A DNA stretch of 64,000 bases, taken from contig NZ_JQMO01000002.1 of NCBI RefSeq assembly GCF_000744785.1, forward strand, positions 1,674,001 to 1,738,000, in the 5' to 3' direction. Source of the stretch: Kitasatospora azatica KCTC 9699 (lineage in GTDB: Bacteria > Actinomycetota > Actinomycetes > Streptomycetales > Streptomycetaceae). This document shows, piece after piece, positions 40,402-47,673 of this stretch. The position numbers and the translations under genes were made by a program. Position 1 is the stretch's first letter, and every line of letters begins with the position of its first letter. A model generated the notes under the pieces. That model saw only the letters and a program-made list of their open reading frames with translations. It searched no databases and was not told the origin of the DNA.

Positions 40402-42114
40402 ATGGTGTCCTCCTTCACGCGTCTGCTGCGCCGAATATCCGGCGCCGCCGCGGTCATCCTGATGCTGGCTCTGGTCTCACTGGCCCCGGCCACCACCGCG
40501 TCCGCCGCGGCCGGCGGCAACGCCGCCAGCCTGGCCGCGGCCAACATCGGCAAGACCGCGGGTACTTGTGCCAACCACCCGACCACCAACAGCCTGGGCG
40601 GCTCGCAGTTCATCCACAGCTGTTCCGGCGGCTACTCGGGCGGTCCCGAGTACTGGTGCGCCGACTTCGCCGAGTGGGTCTGGCAGAACTCCGGTTTCTA
40701 CACCGGCGGTCTGACCGCCGCCGCGTCCAGCTTCTACACCTACGGACAGAACAACGGCACACTGCACACCTCCACCTCGTACAGCCCGCAGCCGGGTGAC
40801 GCGGTCGAGTTCGGCAGCATCTACGACTCCGAGATCCACCACGTGGCGATCGTCAGCTCGGTCAACTCGGACGGCTCGATCACCATCGCGAACGGCGACT
40901 GGAACGGCACCAGCGGCACCGGCTCGATGGCCGGATTCGCGGTCAGCTCCAGCGTGGTGGCGTCCACCATCTCGGCCGGCCAGAAGTCGGTGGGCTCGGA
41001 ACCGAGCACCGTGGACACCTACGACGGCTACTACATCAAGGCCTACACCACCCCGGTGGCCAGCGGCAGCGGCAACAACCCGCCCCCGGTCACCAGCGGC
41101 AACCCGTACAGCCCGAGCGCGGTCTGCGGCAGCGGCTTCGGCGTGATCGACTCGCACGACCTCAACGGCGCCGTGATCTTCCTGCTGTACAACAGCTCGA
41201 CCGGTCAGAACTGCGTCACCACCCTGGTCAGTTCGCCGAGCAGCGCGGTCTCGCTGAACGCCACCCTCGCGGTCCAGGGCGGCGCTTCCGGCAGTAATCC
41301 GGGCAGCTTCACCTACTACGCGGGGCCGGTGACCGAATCCGCGCCCAGCGCCTGCGTCCAGTGGGGCGGTACCTACAAGACCACCTCCTGGACCAGTGGT
41401 TGGACGCACTGCGGCGGCGGCTCCGGCGCGCCCGGCCCCGTCGGCAGCAACATCTACACCCCGACCCAGGTCTGCGGCAGCGGCTACGGCGTGATCGACT
41501 CGCACGACCTCGGCTCGGCCGTCGTCTACCTGCTGTACAACGGCTCGACCGGCAACAACTGCGTGACCACCCTGGCGAAGAGCGCGGCGGGCGCGGTCTC
41601 GATGAACGCCACCCTCGCGGTGCAGGGCGGCAACTCGGCCAGCAACCCGGGCAGCTTCACCTACTACGCCGGACCGGTGGTCGAGAACGCCCCCAACTCC
41701 TGCGTCCAGTGGGGTGGTTCCTACCAGAGCACGTCCTGGACCAGCAGCTGGAGCCACTGCGGCACCGGGTCCCCGTCGCCGTCCCCCGCGACCGGCAACC
41801 CGTACTCCGCCGCGCAGGTCTGCGGCAGCGGCTACTCGGTGATCGACACCCACAACCTGGGTGACGCCACCGTCTACCTGCTCTACAACAGCGCGACCGG
41901 CGACAACTGCGTGACCACCCTGGCGGCCAACCCGGCCGGTGCGGTCTCGATGAACGCCACCCTCGCGGTGCAGGGCGGCAACTCCGCCAACAACCCGGGC
42001 ACCTTCACCTACTACGCCGGACCGGTGGTCGAGCACGCACCGAGTGCCTGCGTCGAGTGGGGCGGCTCGTACAAGACCGCCTCGTGGACCAGTGGCTGGA
42101 GCCACTGCGCCTGA
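40402..42114 (+). CDS. secreted CHAP-domain amidase/peptidase with three SapA-like modules
   Basis: 570 residues. The signal peptide ends near TTASAAA. The CHAP domain has the catalytic Cys in YWCADFAEWVWQNSG and His in HHVAIVSSVNSDGSITIANGDWNG. Three ~105-residue repeats follow, each opening NPYS/NIYTPTQVCGSGxxVIDSHxL, with VYLLYN, NCVTTL, ATLAVQGG, FTYYAGPV and a final SWTSGWSHC. The repeats match spore-associated protein A-type sequence. The protein probably cleaves peptidoglycan at spores or hyphal surfaces, with SapA-like modules as targeting domains (inference). Start ATG 40402 or GTG 40405 after GAGGAG; spacing is short. It follows the membrane HTH sensor. Confidence 0.9.
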   Translation: MVSSFTRLLRRISGAAAVILMLALVSLAPATTASAAAGGNAASLAAANIGKTAGTCANHPTTNSLGGSQFIHSCSGGYSGGPEYWCADFAEWVWQNSGFYTGGLTAAASSFYTYGQNNGTLHTSTSYSPQPGDAVEFGSIYDSEIHHVAIVSSVNSDGSITIANGDWNGTSGTGSMAGFAVSSSVVASTISAGQKSVGSEPSTVDTYDGYYIKAYTTPVASGSGNNPPPVTSGNPYSPSAVCGSGFGVIDSHDLNGAVIFLLYNSSTGQNCVTTLVSSPSSAVSLNATLAVQGGASGSNPGSFTYYAGPVTESAPSACVQWGGTYKTTSWTSGWTHCGGGSGAPGPVGSNIYTPTQVCGSGYGVIDSHDLGSAVVYLLYNGSTGNNCVTTLAKSAAGAVSMNATLAVQGGNSASNPGSFTYYAGPVVENAPNSCVQWGGSYQSTSWTSSWSHCGTGSPSPSPATGNPYSAAQVCGSGYSVIDTHNLGDATVYLLYNSATGDNCVTTLAANPAGAVSMNATLAVQGGNSANNPGTFTYYAGPVVEHAPSACVEWGGSYKTASWTSGWSHCA

Positions 42115-42126
42115 TCCGTCCTGGTC

Positions 42127-42173
42127 GGCCGAGGACCGTCAGCCCCCTCTCCCGGGGCTGCCGGTCCTCGGCC
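42127..42173. terminator. hairpin terminator
   Basis: GGCCGAGGACCG (42127-42138) pairs with CGGTCCTCGGCC (42162-42173), with inner CAGCCCC/GGGGCTG extending the stem. It closes the CHAP gene. Confidence 0.9.
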
Positions 42174-42205
42174 GTTGCGGGCCGGCCGGCAGGTAGAGTC
42201 GGAGC

Positions 42206-42589
42206 ATGGCTGTAGACGAAGCTTCGGTCCGGGTGGACAGCTGGATCTGGTCGGTGCGCCTGACCAAGACCCGCTCACTCGCCGCTGCCGCCTGCCGCGC
42301 CGGCCACGTCCGGGTCAACGGCGAGCGGATCAAGCCCGCGCAGGCGCTGCGGGTGGGCGACGAGGTGCGGGTGCGCCAGGAGAACTGGGACCGGGTGGTG
42401 GTGGTCGCCCGGCTGATCAGCAAGCGGGTGGGCGCCTCGGTGGCCGCCGAGTGCTTCGTCGACAAGAGCCTGCCCCGCCCCACCGCCGAGCAGGCCGGCG
42501 GCTTCGCCCTGCGCGACCGCGGCGCCGGGCGTCCGACCAAGCGCGACCGCCGCTCGCTCGAGCAGCTCTTCGGCCGCCCGGGCGGCTAG
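42206..42589 (+). CDS. S4-domain RNA-binding protein (Hsp15/RqcP-like)
   Basis: 127 residues. N-terminal S4 alpha-L fold (VRVDSWIWSVRLTKTRSLAAAACRAGHVRVNGERIKPAQALRVGDEVRV) with basic tail (RRSLEQLFGRPGG). Length and the RVDxWIWxVRLxKTRSxA opening match the heat-shock/ribosome-recycling Hsp15 group that binds the 50S subunit with peptidyl-tRNA. Short gap after the CHAP terminator; no operon partner seen. Confidence 0.9.
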   Translation: MAVDEASVRVDSWIWSVRLTKTRSLAAAACRAGHVRVNGERIKPAQALRVGDEVRVRQENWDRVVVVARLISKRVGASVAAECFVDKSLPRPTAEQAGGFALRDRGAGRPTKRDRRSLEQLFGRPGG

Positions 42590-42678
42590 GAGCCTCTCTC
42601 AGCTGCGCCCGGAGTGCGTGGCGCCGGCCCGGCGTCGAGGATGTGGGAACGATCCACGACGACGCAGGAGGCGGCGCG

Positions 42679-44013
42679 GTGACGAGTCCGGCGGAACGGG
42701 CCAAGCTGGGGCAGGACGCCCGGAAGGTGGTCGGGCGGCGCTCGCACGGGCAGTGGATCCCGGCCACCGGGCGCCCCGACCCGGTCGCGGTGCTGGTCGA
42801 GCAGGGCGCGGACCGGGTCCCGGAGCTGCTGCCGATCCGCTACGGCCGGATGGCGCAGTCCCCGTTCGCCTTCCTGCGCGGCGCGGCCGCCGTGCTGGCC
42901 ACCGACCTGGCGGCCGGCCCCAACACCGGCCTGGTCGTCCAACTCTGCGGCGACGCCCACCTGTTGAATTTCGGCATGTACGCCTCCCCGGAGCGGGCAC
43001 TGCTCTTCGACCTCAACGACTTCGACGAGACCCACCCCGGCCCGTTCGAGTGGGACGTCAAGCGCCTGGCCGCCAGCATCGCGGTCGCCGCCCGGCAGAA
43101 CGGCGACCGCGACAGCGCCGCCCGGGCGTCCGCCAAGGCGTCGGCCGAGGCCTACCGGACGGCGATGCGCCGCCTCGCCGGGATGGGCGAGCTGGATGTC
43201 TGGTACCAGAAGTTGGACACCTCCCAGGTGTTGCCGCTGCTCACCGGCGAGCGTCGCCGACGGGCCGAGCAGAACCTCGAACGCGCGCGCCGGCGGACCA
43301 GCCTGCAGGCCTTCGAGAAGCTCACCGAGCTGCGCGACGGCCGGCCGCGGATCATCGCCGACCCGCCGCTGGTGCAGCCGGTCGCGGTGCCCGAGTACCG
43401 GGCCGTCGGCAAGGTCTTCAGCCAGTACCGGGCCACCCTGCCGGAGGAGCGGCGGGTGCTGCTCGACCGGTTCCAGCTCACCGACGTGGCGGTCAAGGTG
43501 GTCGGCGTGGGGAGCGTCGGCACCCGCTGCTTCATCGTGCTGCTGCAGGGCCGCGACTCGCGCGACCCGCTCTTCCTGCAGGTCAAGGAGGCGCAGCAGT
43601 CGGTGCTCGCGCCGTTCGCCACCGGGCCGGTGCCTGATCACCAGGGCCACCGGGTGGTCGCCGGGCAGCGGCTGCTGCAGGCGGCCGGGGACATCTTCCT
43701 CGGCTGGACGACCGGTCCCGGGGGCCGACACTTCTACGGCCGGCAGCTGCGCGACATGAAGGGCTCCGCCGAGGTCGACCGGATGACGGCCGGCGGGCTG
43801 CGCGCCTACGCCGCGCTCTGCGGCCACGCGCTGGCCCGGGCGCACGCGCGCTCGGGCGACCGGATCGCGATCGCGGGCTACCTGGGCGGCAGCGACGCCT
43901 TCGACGCCGCGATCGCCGAGTTCGCCATGCGCTACGCCGACCAGACATTGGCCGACCACGGCGAGCTGGTCCGGGCGATCGCGGACGGGACGGTCCCGGC
44001 ACAGGACGCCTGA
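42679..44013 (+). CDS. DUF2252 family protein
   Basis: 444 residues. Recognisable DUF2252 sequence: SPFAFLRGAAAVLATDLA, LCGDAHLLNFGMYASPERALLFDLNDFDETHPGPFEWDVKRLAASIAVAAR, then GDIFLGWTTGPGGRHFYGRQLRDMKGSAEVD and ALARAHARSGD. The HLLNFG and DLNDFDE motifs sit like the catalytic and metal-binding loops of aminoglycoside-phosphotransferase-like kinases, and a kinase-like fold is commonly inferred; the function is unknown. GTG start with GGAGG 8 bases upstream. Confidence 0.88.
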   Translation: MTSPAERAKLGQDARKVVGRRSHGQWIPATGRPDPVAVLVEQGADRVPELLPIRYGRMAQSPFAFLRGAAAVLATDLAAGPNTGLVVQLCGDAHLLNFGMYASPERALLFDLNDFDETHPGPFEWDVKRLAASIAVAARQNGDRDSAARASAKASAEAYRTAMRRLAGMGELDVWYQKLDTSQVLPLLTGERRRRAEQNLERARRRTSLQAFEKLTELRDGRPRIIADPPLVQPVAVPEYRAVGKVFSQYRATLPEERRVLLDRFQLTDVAVKVVGVGSVGTRCFIVLLQGRDSRDPLFLQVKEAQQSVLAPFATGPVPDHQGHRVVAGQRLLQAAGDIFLGWTTGPGGRHFYGRQLRDMKGSAEVDRMTAGGLRAYAALCGHALARAHARSGDRIAIAGYLGGSDAFDAAIAEFAMRYADQTLADHGELVRAIADGTVPAQDA

Positions 44014-44021
44014 GGTCCGCG

Positions 44022-44061
44022 GTGGGCGAGTGGGCGAGTGGGCGAGTGGGGTTAACCCCAC
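44022..44061 (+). promoter_or_regulatory. 8-bp tandem repeats and 16-bp palindrome upstream of the ABC ATPase
   Basis: Three GTGGGCGA repeats (44022-44045) lead into GTGGGGTTAACCCCAC (44046-44061), a perfect 16-bp palindrome around TTAA. It lies 88 bases before the ATPase ATG, upstream of TAGCGT (44108-44113), a possible -10. Candidate operator; it could also serve as a short terminator for the DUF2252 gene. Confidence 0.5.
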
Positions 44062-44148
44062 CGCGGGGACGCCTGCGACCTCCATGGTCCACCGGCCCGT
44101 CACTTCCTAGCGTGGGAAGCGTCGTCAACCGCCCTCGGAAGGACCACC

Positions 44149-44946
44149 ATGGCACCCCGTACCCCGCAGGACTCCCCCGCCGTCGAGCTGCGCGCCGTGC
44201 AGCGCCGCTACGGCCGCGGCGACCGGGCCGTGCAGGCCCTGCGCGGGATCGACCTGGCCCTGCCCCGGGGCAGCTTCACCGCGGTGATGGGCCCCTCCGG
44301 CTCCGGCAAGAGCACCTTCCTGCAGTGTGCCGCCGGGCTGGACCGCCCCGACTCCGGCGAGGTGCTGCTCGGTGGCACCGAGATCAGCCGGCTGAGCGAG
44401 AACAAGCTGACCGAGCTGCGCCGCAGCCGGATCGGCTTCGTCTTCCAGTCCTTCAACCTGCTCCCCTCCCTCACCGTCCAGCAGAACGTGCTGCTGCCGC
44501 AGCGCCTCGCCGGTGGTCGGCCGGACCGGGGCCGGGCCCGCGAGCTGCTGACCCGGGTGGGGCTGGCCGAGCACGGCAGGCGTCGGCCCGGGGAACTCTC
44601 CGGCGGCCAGCAGCAGCGGGTGGCGATCGCCCGCGCCCTGATCACCAGTCCCGAGGTGCTCTTCGCCGACGAGCCGACCGGCGCCCTGGACACCCGCACC
44701 GCGCGCGAGGTGCTGCAGTTGCTGCGCCAGGCCGTGGACCAGCTGGGCGCGACCGTGGTCATGGTCACCCACGACCCGCTGGCCGCCGCGCACGCGGACC
44801 GGGTGCTCTTCCTGGCCGACGGGCAGCTGGTCGACGCCCTCGACCGTCCCACCCCGCAGGCGGTGGCCGACACCATGCTGCGGCTCACCGCCGCCGTTCC
44901 GAGCTCGGCGGGCGCGGCAGGGGCGCCGAAGACGGCGGCGTGGTAG
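44149..44946 (+). CDS. ABC transporter ATP-binding protein (LolD/MacB type), no permease partner
   Basis: 265 residues. Walker A GPSGSGKST, Q-loop FVFQSFNLLPSL, signature LSGGQQQR, Walker B VLFADEPTGALD, H-loop MVTHDP. FNLLPSLTVxxNV is typical of the LolD/MacB/FtsE-like group, which usually works with FtsX-type permeases. Here the next 70 bases hold no gene and a minus-strand gene follows, so the expected permease is missing or coded elsewhere. RBS: GGAAGG before the ATG. Confidence 0.93.
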   Translation: MAPRTPQDSPAVELRAVQRRYGRGDRAVQALRGIDLALPRGSFTAVMGPSGSGKSTFLQCAAGLDRPDSGEVLLGGTEISRLSENKLTELRRSRIGFVFQSFNLLPSLTVQQNVLLPQRLAGGRPDRGRARELLTRVGLAEHGRRRPGELSGGQQQRVAIARALITSPEVLFADEPTGALDTRTAREVLQLLRQAVDQLGATVVMVTHDPLAAAHADRVLFLADGQLVDALDRPTPQAVADTMLRLTAAVPSSAGAAGAPKTAAW

Positions 44947-45017
44947 AGCTCGTCGGCCCGAACCAGCCGGTCGGCACTGTGCAGTTGATCATCCGTCATG
45001 CGGCTTGCGGTAGCGCC

Positions 45018-45461
45018 CTAGTCGGAGTTCTCCCACACCAATTGACCGGGCCCGTCCGGGGTGTGGACCGGGATCCAGGCCTCGTCGGCCTCGGTCAGCC
45101 GGGACTCGTCCAGCACCAGTGGGGTGGGGAACAGGTCCTCCCGGTTCGCGGAACCGTAGACGTGGAAGCCGACGGCGGTGCGCAGCCGATCGAGCAGCGG
45201 CGCCGGCCAGTCCAGTCCGCGCGAACCCCAGCCGTCCAGCTCGCCGACGAAGATCCCCCGCAGCTCCTCGTCCAGTCCCTCCCCGAAGAGCGGGATCAGG
45301 TAGCCCTCCTGCTCGTAGGGGATGCAGCCGTGGCCGCCGCCCTGGTTGCGGTAGACCACGCCGGTGGGCGCCGCCACGATCACGGCCACCCAGCCCAGGC
45401 CCGAGCCCGACCCGTCCGGGTCGAGGAAGATGTATCGCGTTTCGCCGTCCTTGTCGCCCAT
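45018..45461 (-). CDS. DUF6210-family protein
   Basis: 147 residues, no signal peptide or membrane segment. Acidic, mixed alpha/beta; the sequence GETRYIFLDPDGSGSGLGWVAVIVAAPTGVVYRNQGGGHGC and PLFGEGLDEELRGIF matches what I know as DUF6210. Function unknown. Its ATG lies four bases after the glpD stop, so it is probably translated from the tetR-glpD transcript. Confidence 0.75.
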   Translation of the reverse strand: MGDKDGETRYIFLDPDGSGSGLGWVAVIVAAPTGVVYRNQGGGHGCIPYEQEGYLIPLFGEGLDEELRGIFVGELDGWGSRGLDWPAPLLDRLRTAVGFHVYGSANREDLFPTPLVLDESRLTEADEAWIPVHTPDGPGQLVWENSD

Positions 45462-45465
45462 GGCC

Positions 45466-46977
45466 CTACTGTCGCAGTGCTGCCGCCGCTGCGTCCTGCG
45501 CCGACGCACGATCCGACGGTGATAGGCCAAGTCGGGTACGTCGGTCCAGCAAGTCGGCGACGTCCAGGGCGCCTTCGTGGGCCACCGCGAACCGGAGTTC
45601 GGCCATCGTGGTCGCCACGCCCGGGGCGACCGGGGTGCTCTCGCCGGCGGCCAGCACGGCCGGGGCCTCGGTTCCGTAGCGGCGGACCAGCCGCAGCGGG
45701 CCCGGCACCTCCGCCAGCGCGGCCCGGGGAGCGGCGCCGACCAGCGGGAGGGTGCGGGTGCGGCAGGGGCCGGCGGGCAGCCGGGTGCGGGCGAGGGCGG
45801 CGTCGAGCGCGTCCTCGGCCATCCGGCGGTAGGTGGTGAGCTTGCCGCCGACCACGGTGACCAGGCCGTCGGGGGCGGTCAGCACGGCGTGCTTGCGGGA
45901 GACGTCGGCGGTGCGGCCGGTGCCGTCGTCCAGCAGCGGGCGCAGGCCGGCGAAGGTGCCGAGCAGGTCGGCCCGGGTGAGCGGGGTGCGCAGCGCGGAG
46001 TTGATGGTCCGCAGCAGGAAGTCGATCTCGGTCTCGGAGGCCTGCGGCTCGTCGGGGATCGGGCCGGGCGCGTCCTCGTCGGTGAGCCCGACGTAGACCC
46101 GGCCGTCCGGCGCCGGCAGGGCGAAGACGAAGCGGTTGGTCTCGCCGGGGACCGGGACGGTGAGCCCGGCGTTGAGGCCGGCGAAGGCGGACTGCGGGAA
46201 GACCAGGTGGGTGCCGCGACTGGGCCGCAGGGTGATCCCTGGGGCCAGCCCGCCCGCCCACACCCCGGTGGCGTTGATCACCGTGCGGGCGCGCAACCGG
46301 AAGCTGTCGCCGGTCAGTTCGTCGCGCAGCAGCGCACCGGAGCCGCTGGCCCCGGACGCCGCGCAGCGGGTCAGCACCCGCGCCCCGTACCCCGCCGCGG
46401 TCCGCGCCAGTGCGACCACCAGCCGTGCGTCGTCCACGAGTTGGCCGTCCCAGAAGACCAGCCCGCCGCGCAGGCCGGCGGCCGCGACGGTGGGGGCGTA
46501 GCGCAGCACCTCGGCGGGGGCCAGCCGGCGCGAGCGCGGCAGCACCGCCGAGGGGGTGCCGGCGCTGAGCCGCAGCGCGTCCCCGGCCAGGAAGCCGGCC
46601 CGGACCAGGGCGGCGCCGCCGAAGCCGGTGCCGGGCAGCAGCGGGACGATCTGCGGCAGCGCGTGCACCAGGTGCGGGGCGGTGCGGCGGAGCAGGATGT
46701 CGCGTTCGACGGCGCTCTCGCGGGCGATGCCGACGGCGCCGGAGGCGAGGTAGCGCAGGCCGCCGTGGACCAGCTTGGAGCTCCACCGGCTGGTGCCGAA
46801 GGCGAGGTCGTGCTTCTCGGCGAGGACCACGGACAGCCCGCGCGAGGCGGCGTCCAGCGCGACCCCCGCACCGGTGACTCCGCCGCCGATGACCAGGACG
46901 TCGACCGGGCCGACGTCCGGTCCGCGCAGCTCGGCCAGCTCGCGGGAGCGGCGGGCGGCGTTGAGTGAGGTGTTCAT
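45466..46977 (-). CDS. glpD: glycerol-3-phosphate dehydrogenase (FAD, GlpD)
   Basis: 503 residues. FAD-binding GxGxxG in VDVLVIGGGVTGAGVALDAASRGLSVVLAEKHDLAFGTSRWSSKLVHGGLRYL, the standard GlpD opening; GTHLVFPQ, AVLTAPDGLVTVVGGKLTTYRRMAEDALD and a C-terminal helical domain follow. It oxidises sn-glycerol-3-phosphate to dihydroxyacetone phosphate and passes electrons to quinone. The ATG overlaps the TetR stop by four bases (ATGA), so the regulator and enzyme are coupled. Opposite strand: an alkyl-DHAP-synthase-like gene that would use DHAP derivatives. Confidence 0.93.
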   Translation of the reverse strand: MNTSLNAARRSRELAELRGPDVGPVDVLVIGGGVTGAGVALDAASRGLSVVLAEKHDLAFGTSRWSSKLVHGGLRYLASGAVGIARESAVERDILLRRTAPHLVHALPQIVPLLPGTGFGGAALVRAGFLAGDALRLSAGTPSAVLPRSRRLAPAEVLRYAPTVAAAGLRGGLVFWDGQLVDDARLVVALARTAAGYGARVLTRCAASGASGSGALLRDELTGDSFRLRARTVINATGVWAGGLAPGITLRPSRGTHLVFPQSAFAGLNAGLTVPVPGETNRFVFALPAPDGRVYVGLTDEDAPGPIPDEPQASETEIDFLLRTINSALRTPLTRADLLGTFAGLRPLLDDGTGRTADVSRKHAVLTAPDGLVTVVGGKLTTYRRMAEDALDAALARTRLPAGPCRTRTLPLVGAAPRAALAEVPGPLRLVRRYGTEAPAVLAAGESTPVAPGVATTMAELRFAVAHEGALDVADLLDRRTRLGLSPSDRASAQDAAAAALRQ

Positions 46978-47621
46978 GCGTGTCCGCCTTGCTGTTGGGG
47001 CGCCAGGTAGCGGTCGAGCAGCAGACGCAGCTCGGCGTCGAGCCGGTCGAGTTCGGGGCCGGCCCCGTCGGGGGTGTCGGTGAAGACCGGGCCGGTGAGG
47101 GTGAACGACCAGGCGGTCAGCAGCACCGCGCGGGCCAACAGCTCCGGGTCCTCGGCCCGCACCGAACCCTCGGCCACCGCGAGGCCCAGTGCGCCCGTCA
47201 GCATCTCCAGCTGGTGGTTGGTGTTGGTGCCGCGCCTGGTCAGCAGATAGGGCGTGAGGAAGTCCGGGTCGACCTCGATGATCTTCCGCAGCAGCGGGTG
47301 GACCCGGATCCCCCGGACCAGCCGGACCACCCCGTCCACCAGCTCCGCCCGCCCGATCGCCCGCGCCTCCCCCGGCATCGCGGCGAGCGTGAGCGCCGTC
47401 CACTCCCGGATGGTCAGGGCGCCGAGCACCTCGCGCACGCCGCCCCAGCGGCGGTACAGGGTGGCCCGCGACACGCCCGCCTGGCGGGCGATGTCGGCCA
47501 TCGTGATGCGCTGCATGCCGAAGCTGAGCAGCAGCTGGTACGCCGCGTCGAGGATCCGCTCCTCGGGGATGGCGTTGGCGGCCTTGAGTTCTACCTGAGT
47601 GTTGATTCGCTGCGACACCAC
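46974..47621 (-). CDS. TetR-family regulator of the lipid/glycerol module
   Basis: 215 residues. TetR HTH: AANAIPEERILDAAYQLLLSFGMQRITMADIARQAGVSRATLYRRWGG, then a helical ligand-binding domain. The GTG at 47621 lies seven bases after TACACT (47629-47634) with no RBS, so the mRNA is likely leaderless. A 14-bp palindrome spans the -10 and the start codon. It is the first gene of tetR-glpD-DUF6210 and faces the FAD enzyme gene; probably represses both directions. Confidence 0.88.
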   Translation of the reverse strand: MVSQRINTQVELKAANAIPEERILDAAYQLLLSFGMQRITMADIARQAGVSRATLYRRWGGVREVLGALTIREWTALTLAAMPGEARAIGRAELVDGVVRLVRGIRVHPLLRKIIEVDPDFLTPYLLTRRGTNTNHQLEMLTGALGLAVAEGSVRAEDPELLARAVLLTAWSFTLTGPVFTDTPDGAGPELDRLDAELRLLLDRYLAPQQQGGHA

Positions 47622-47638
47622 ATGTACAAGTGTATCAG
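47602..47638 (+). promoter_or_regulatory. shared divergent promoter with TetR palindrome
   Basis: On the plus strand TTGATT (47602-47607), a 17-nt spacer and TACAAG (47625-47630) point at the FAD enzyme gene. On the minus strand TACACT (47629-47634) drives the leaderless tetR. The near-palindrome CACATGTACAAGTG (47619-47632; 12 of 14 positions symmetric) covers both -10 boxes. One bound repressor dimer would block both promoters. Confidence 0.7.
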
Positions 47639-47673
47639 CGCACTCTCCCCCAGCCCAGGACCTGAGGACCTCG

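Noticed and set aside
44208..44999. Minus-strand frame opening MTDDQLHSADRLVRADELYHAAVFG next to the ABC ATPase
   Set aside because: The first ~25 residues look protein-like and lie outside the ATPase gene, but the rest is antisense of the ATPase with low-complexity composition. Too little to call a gene or a remnant.
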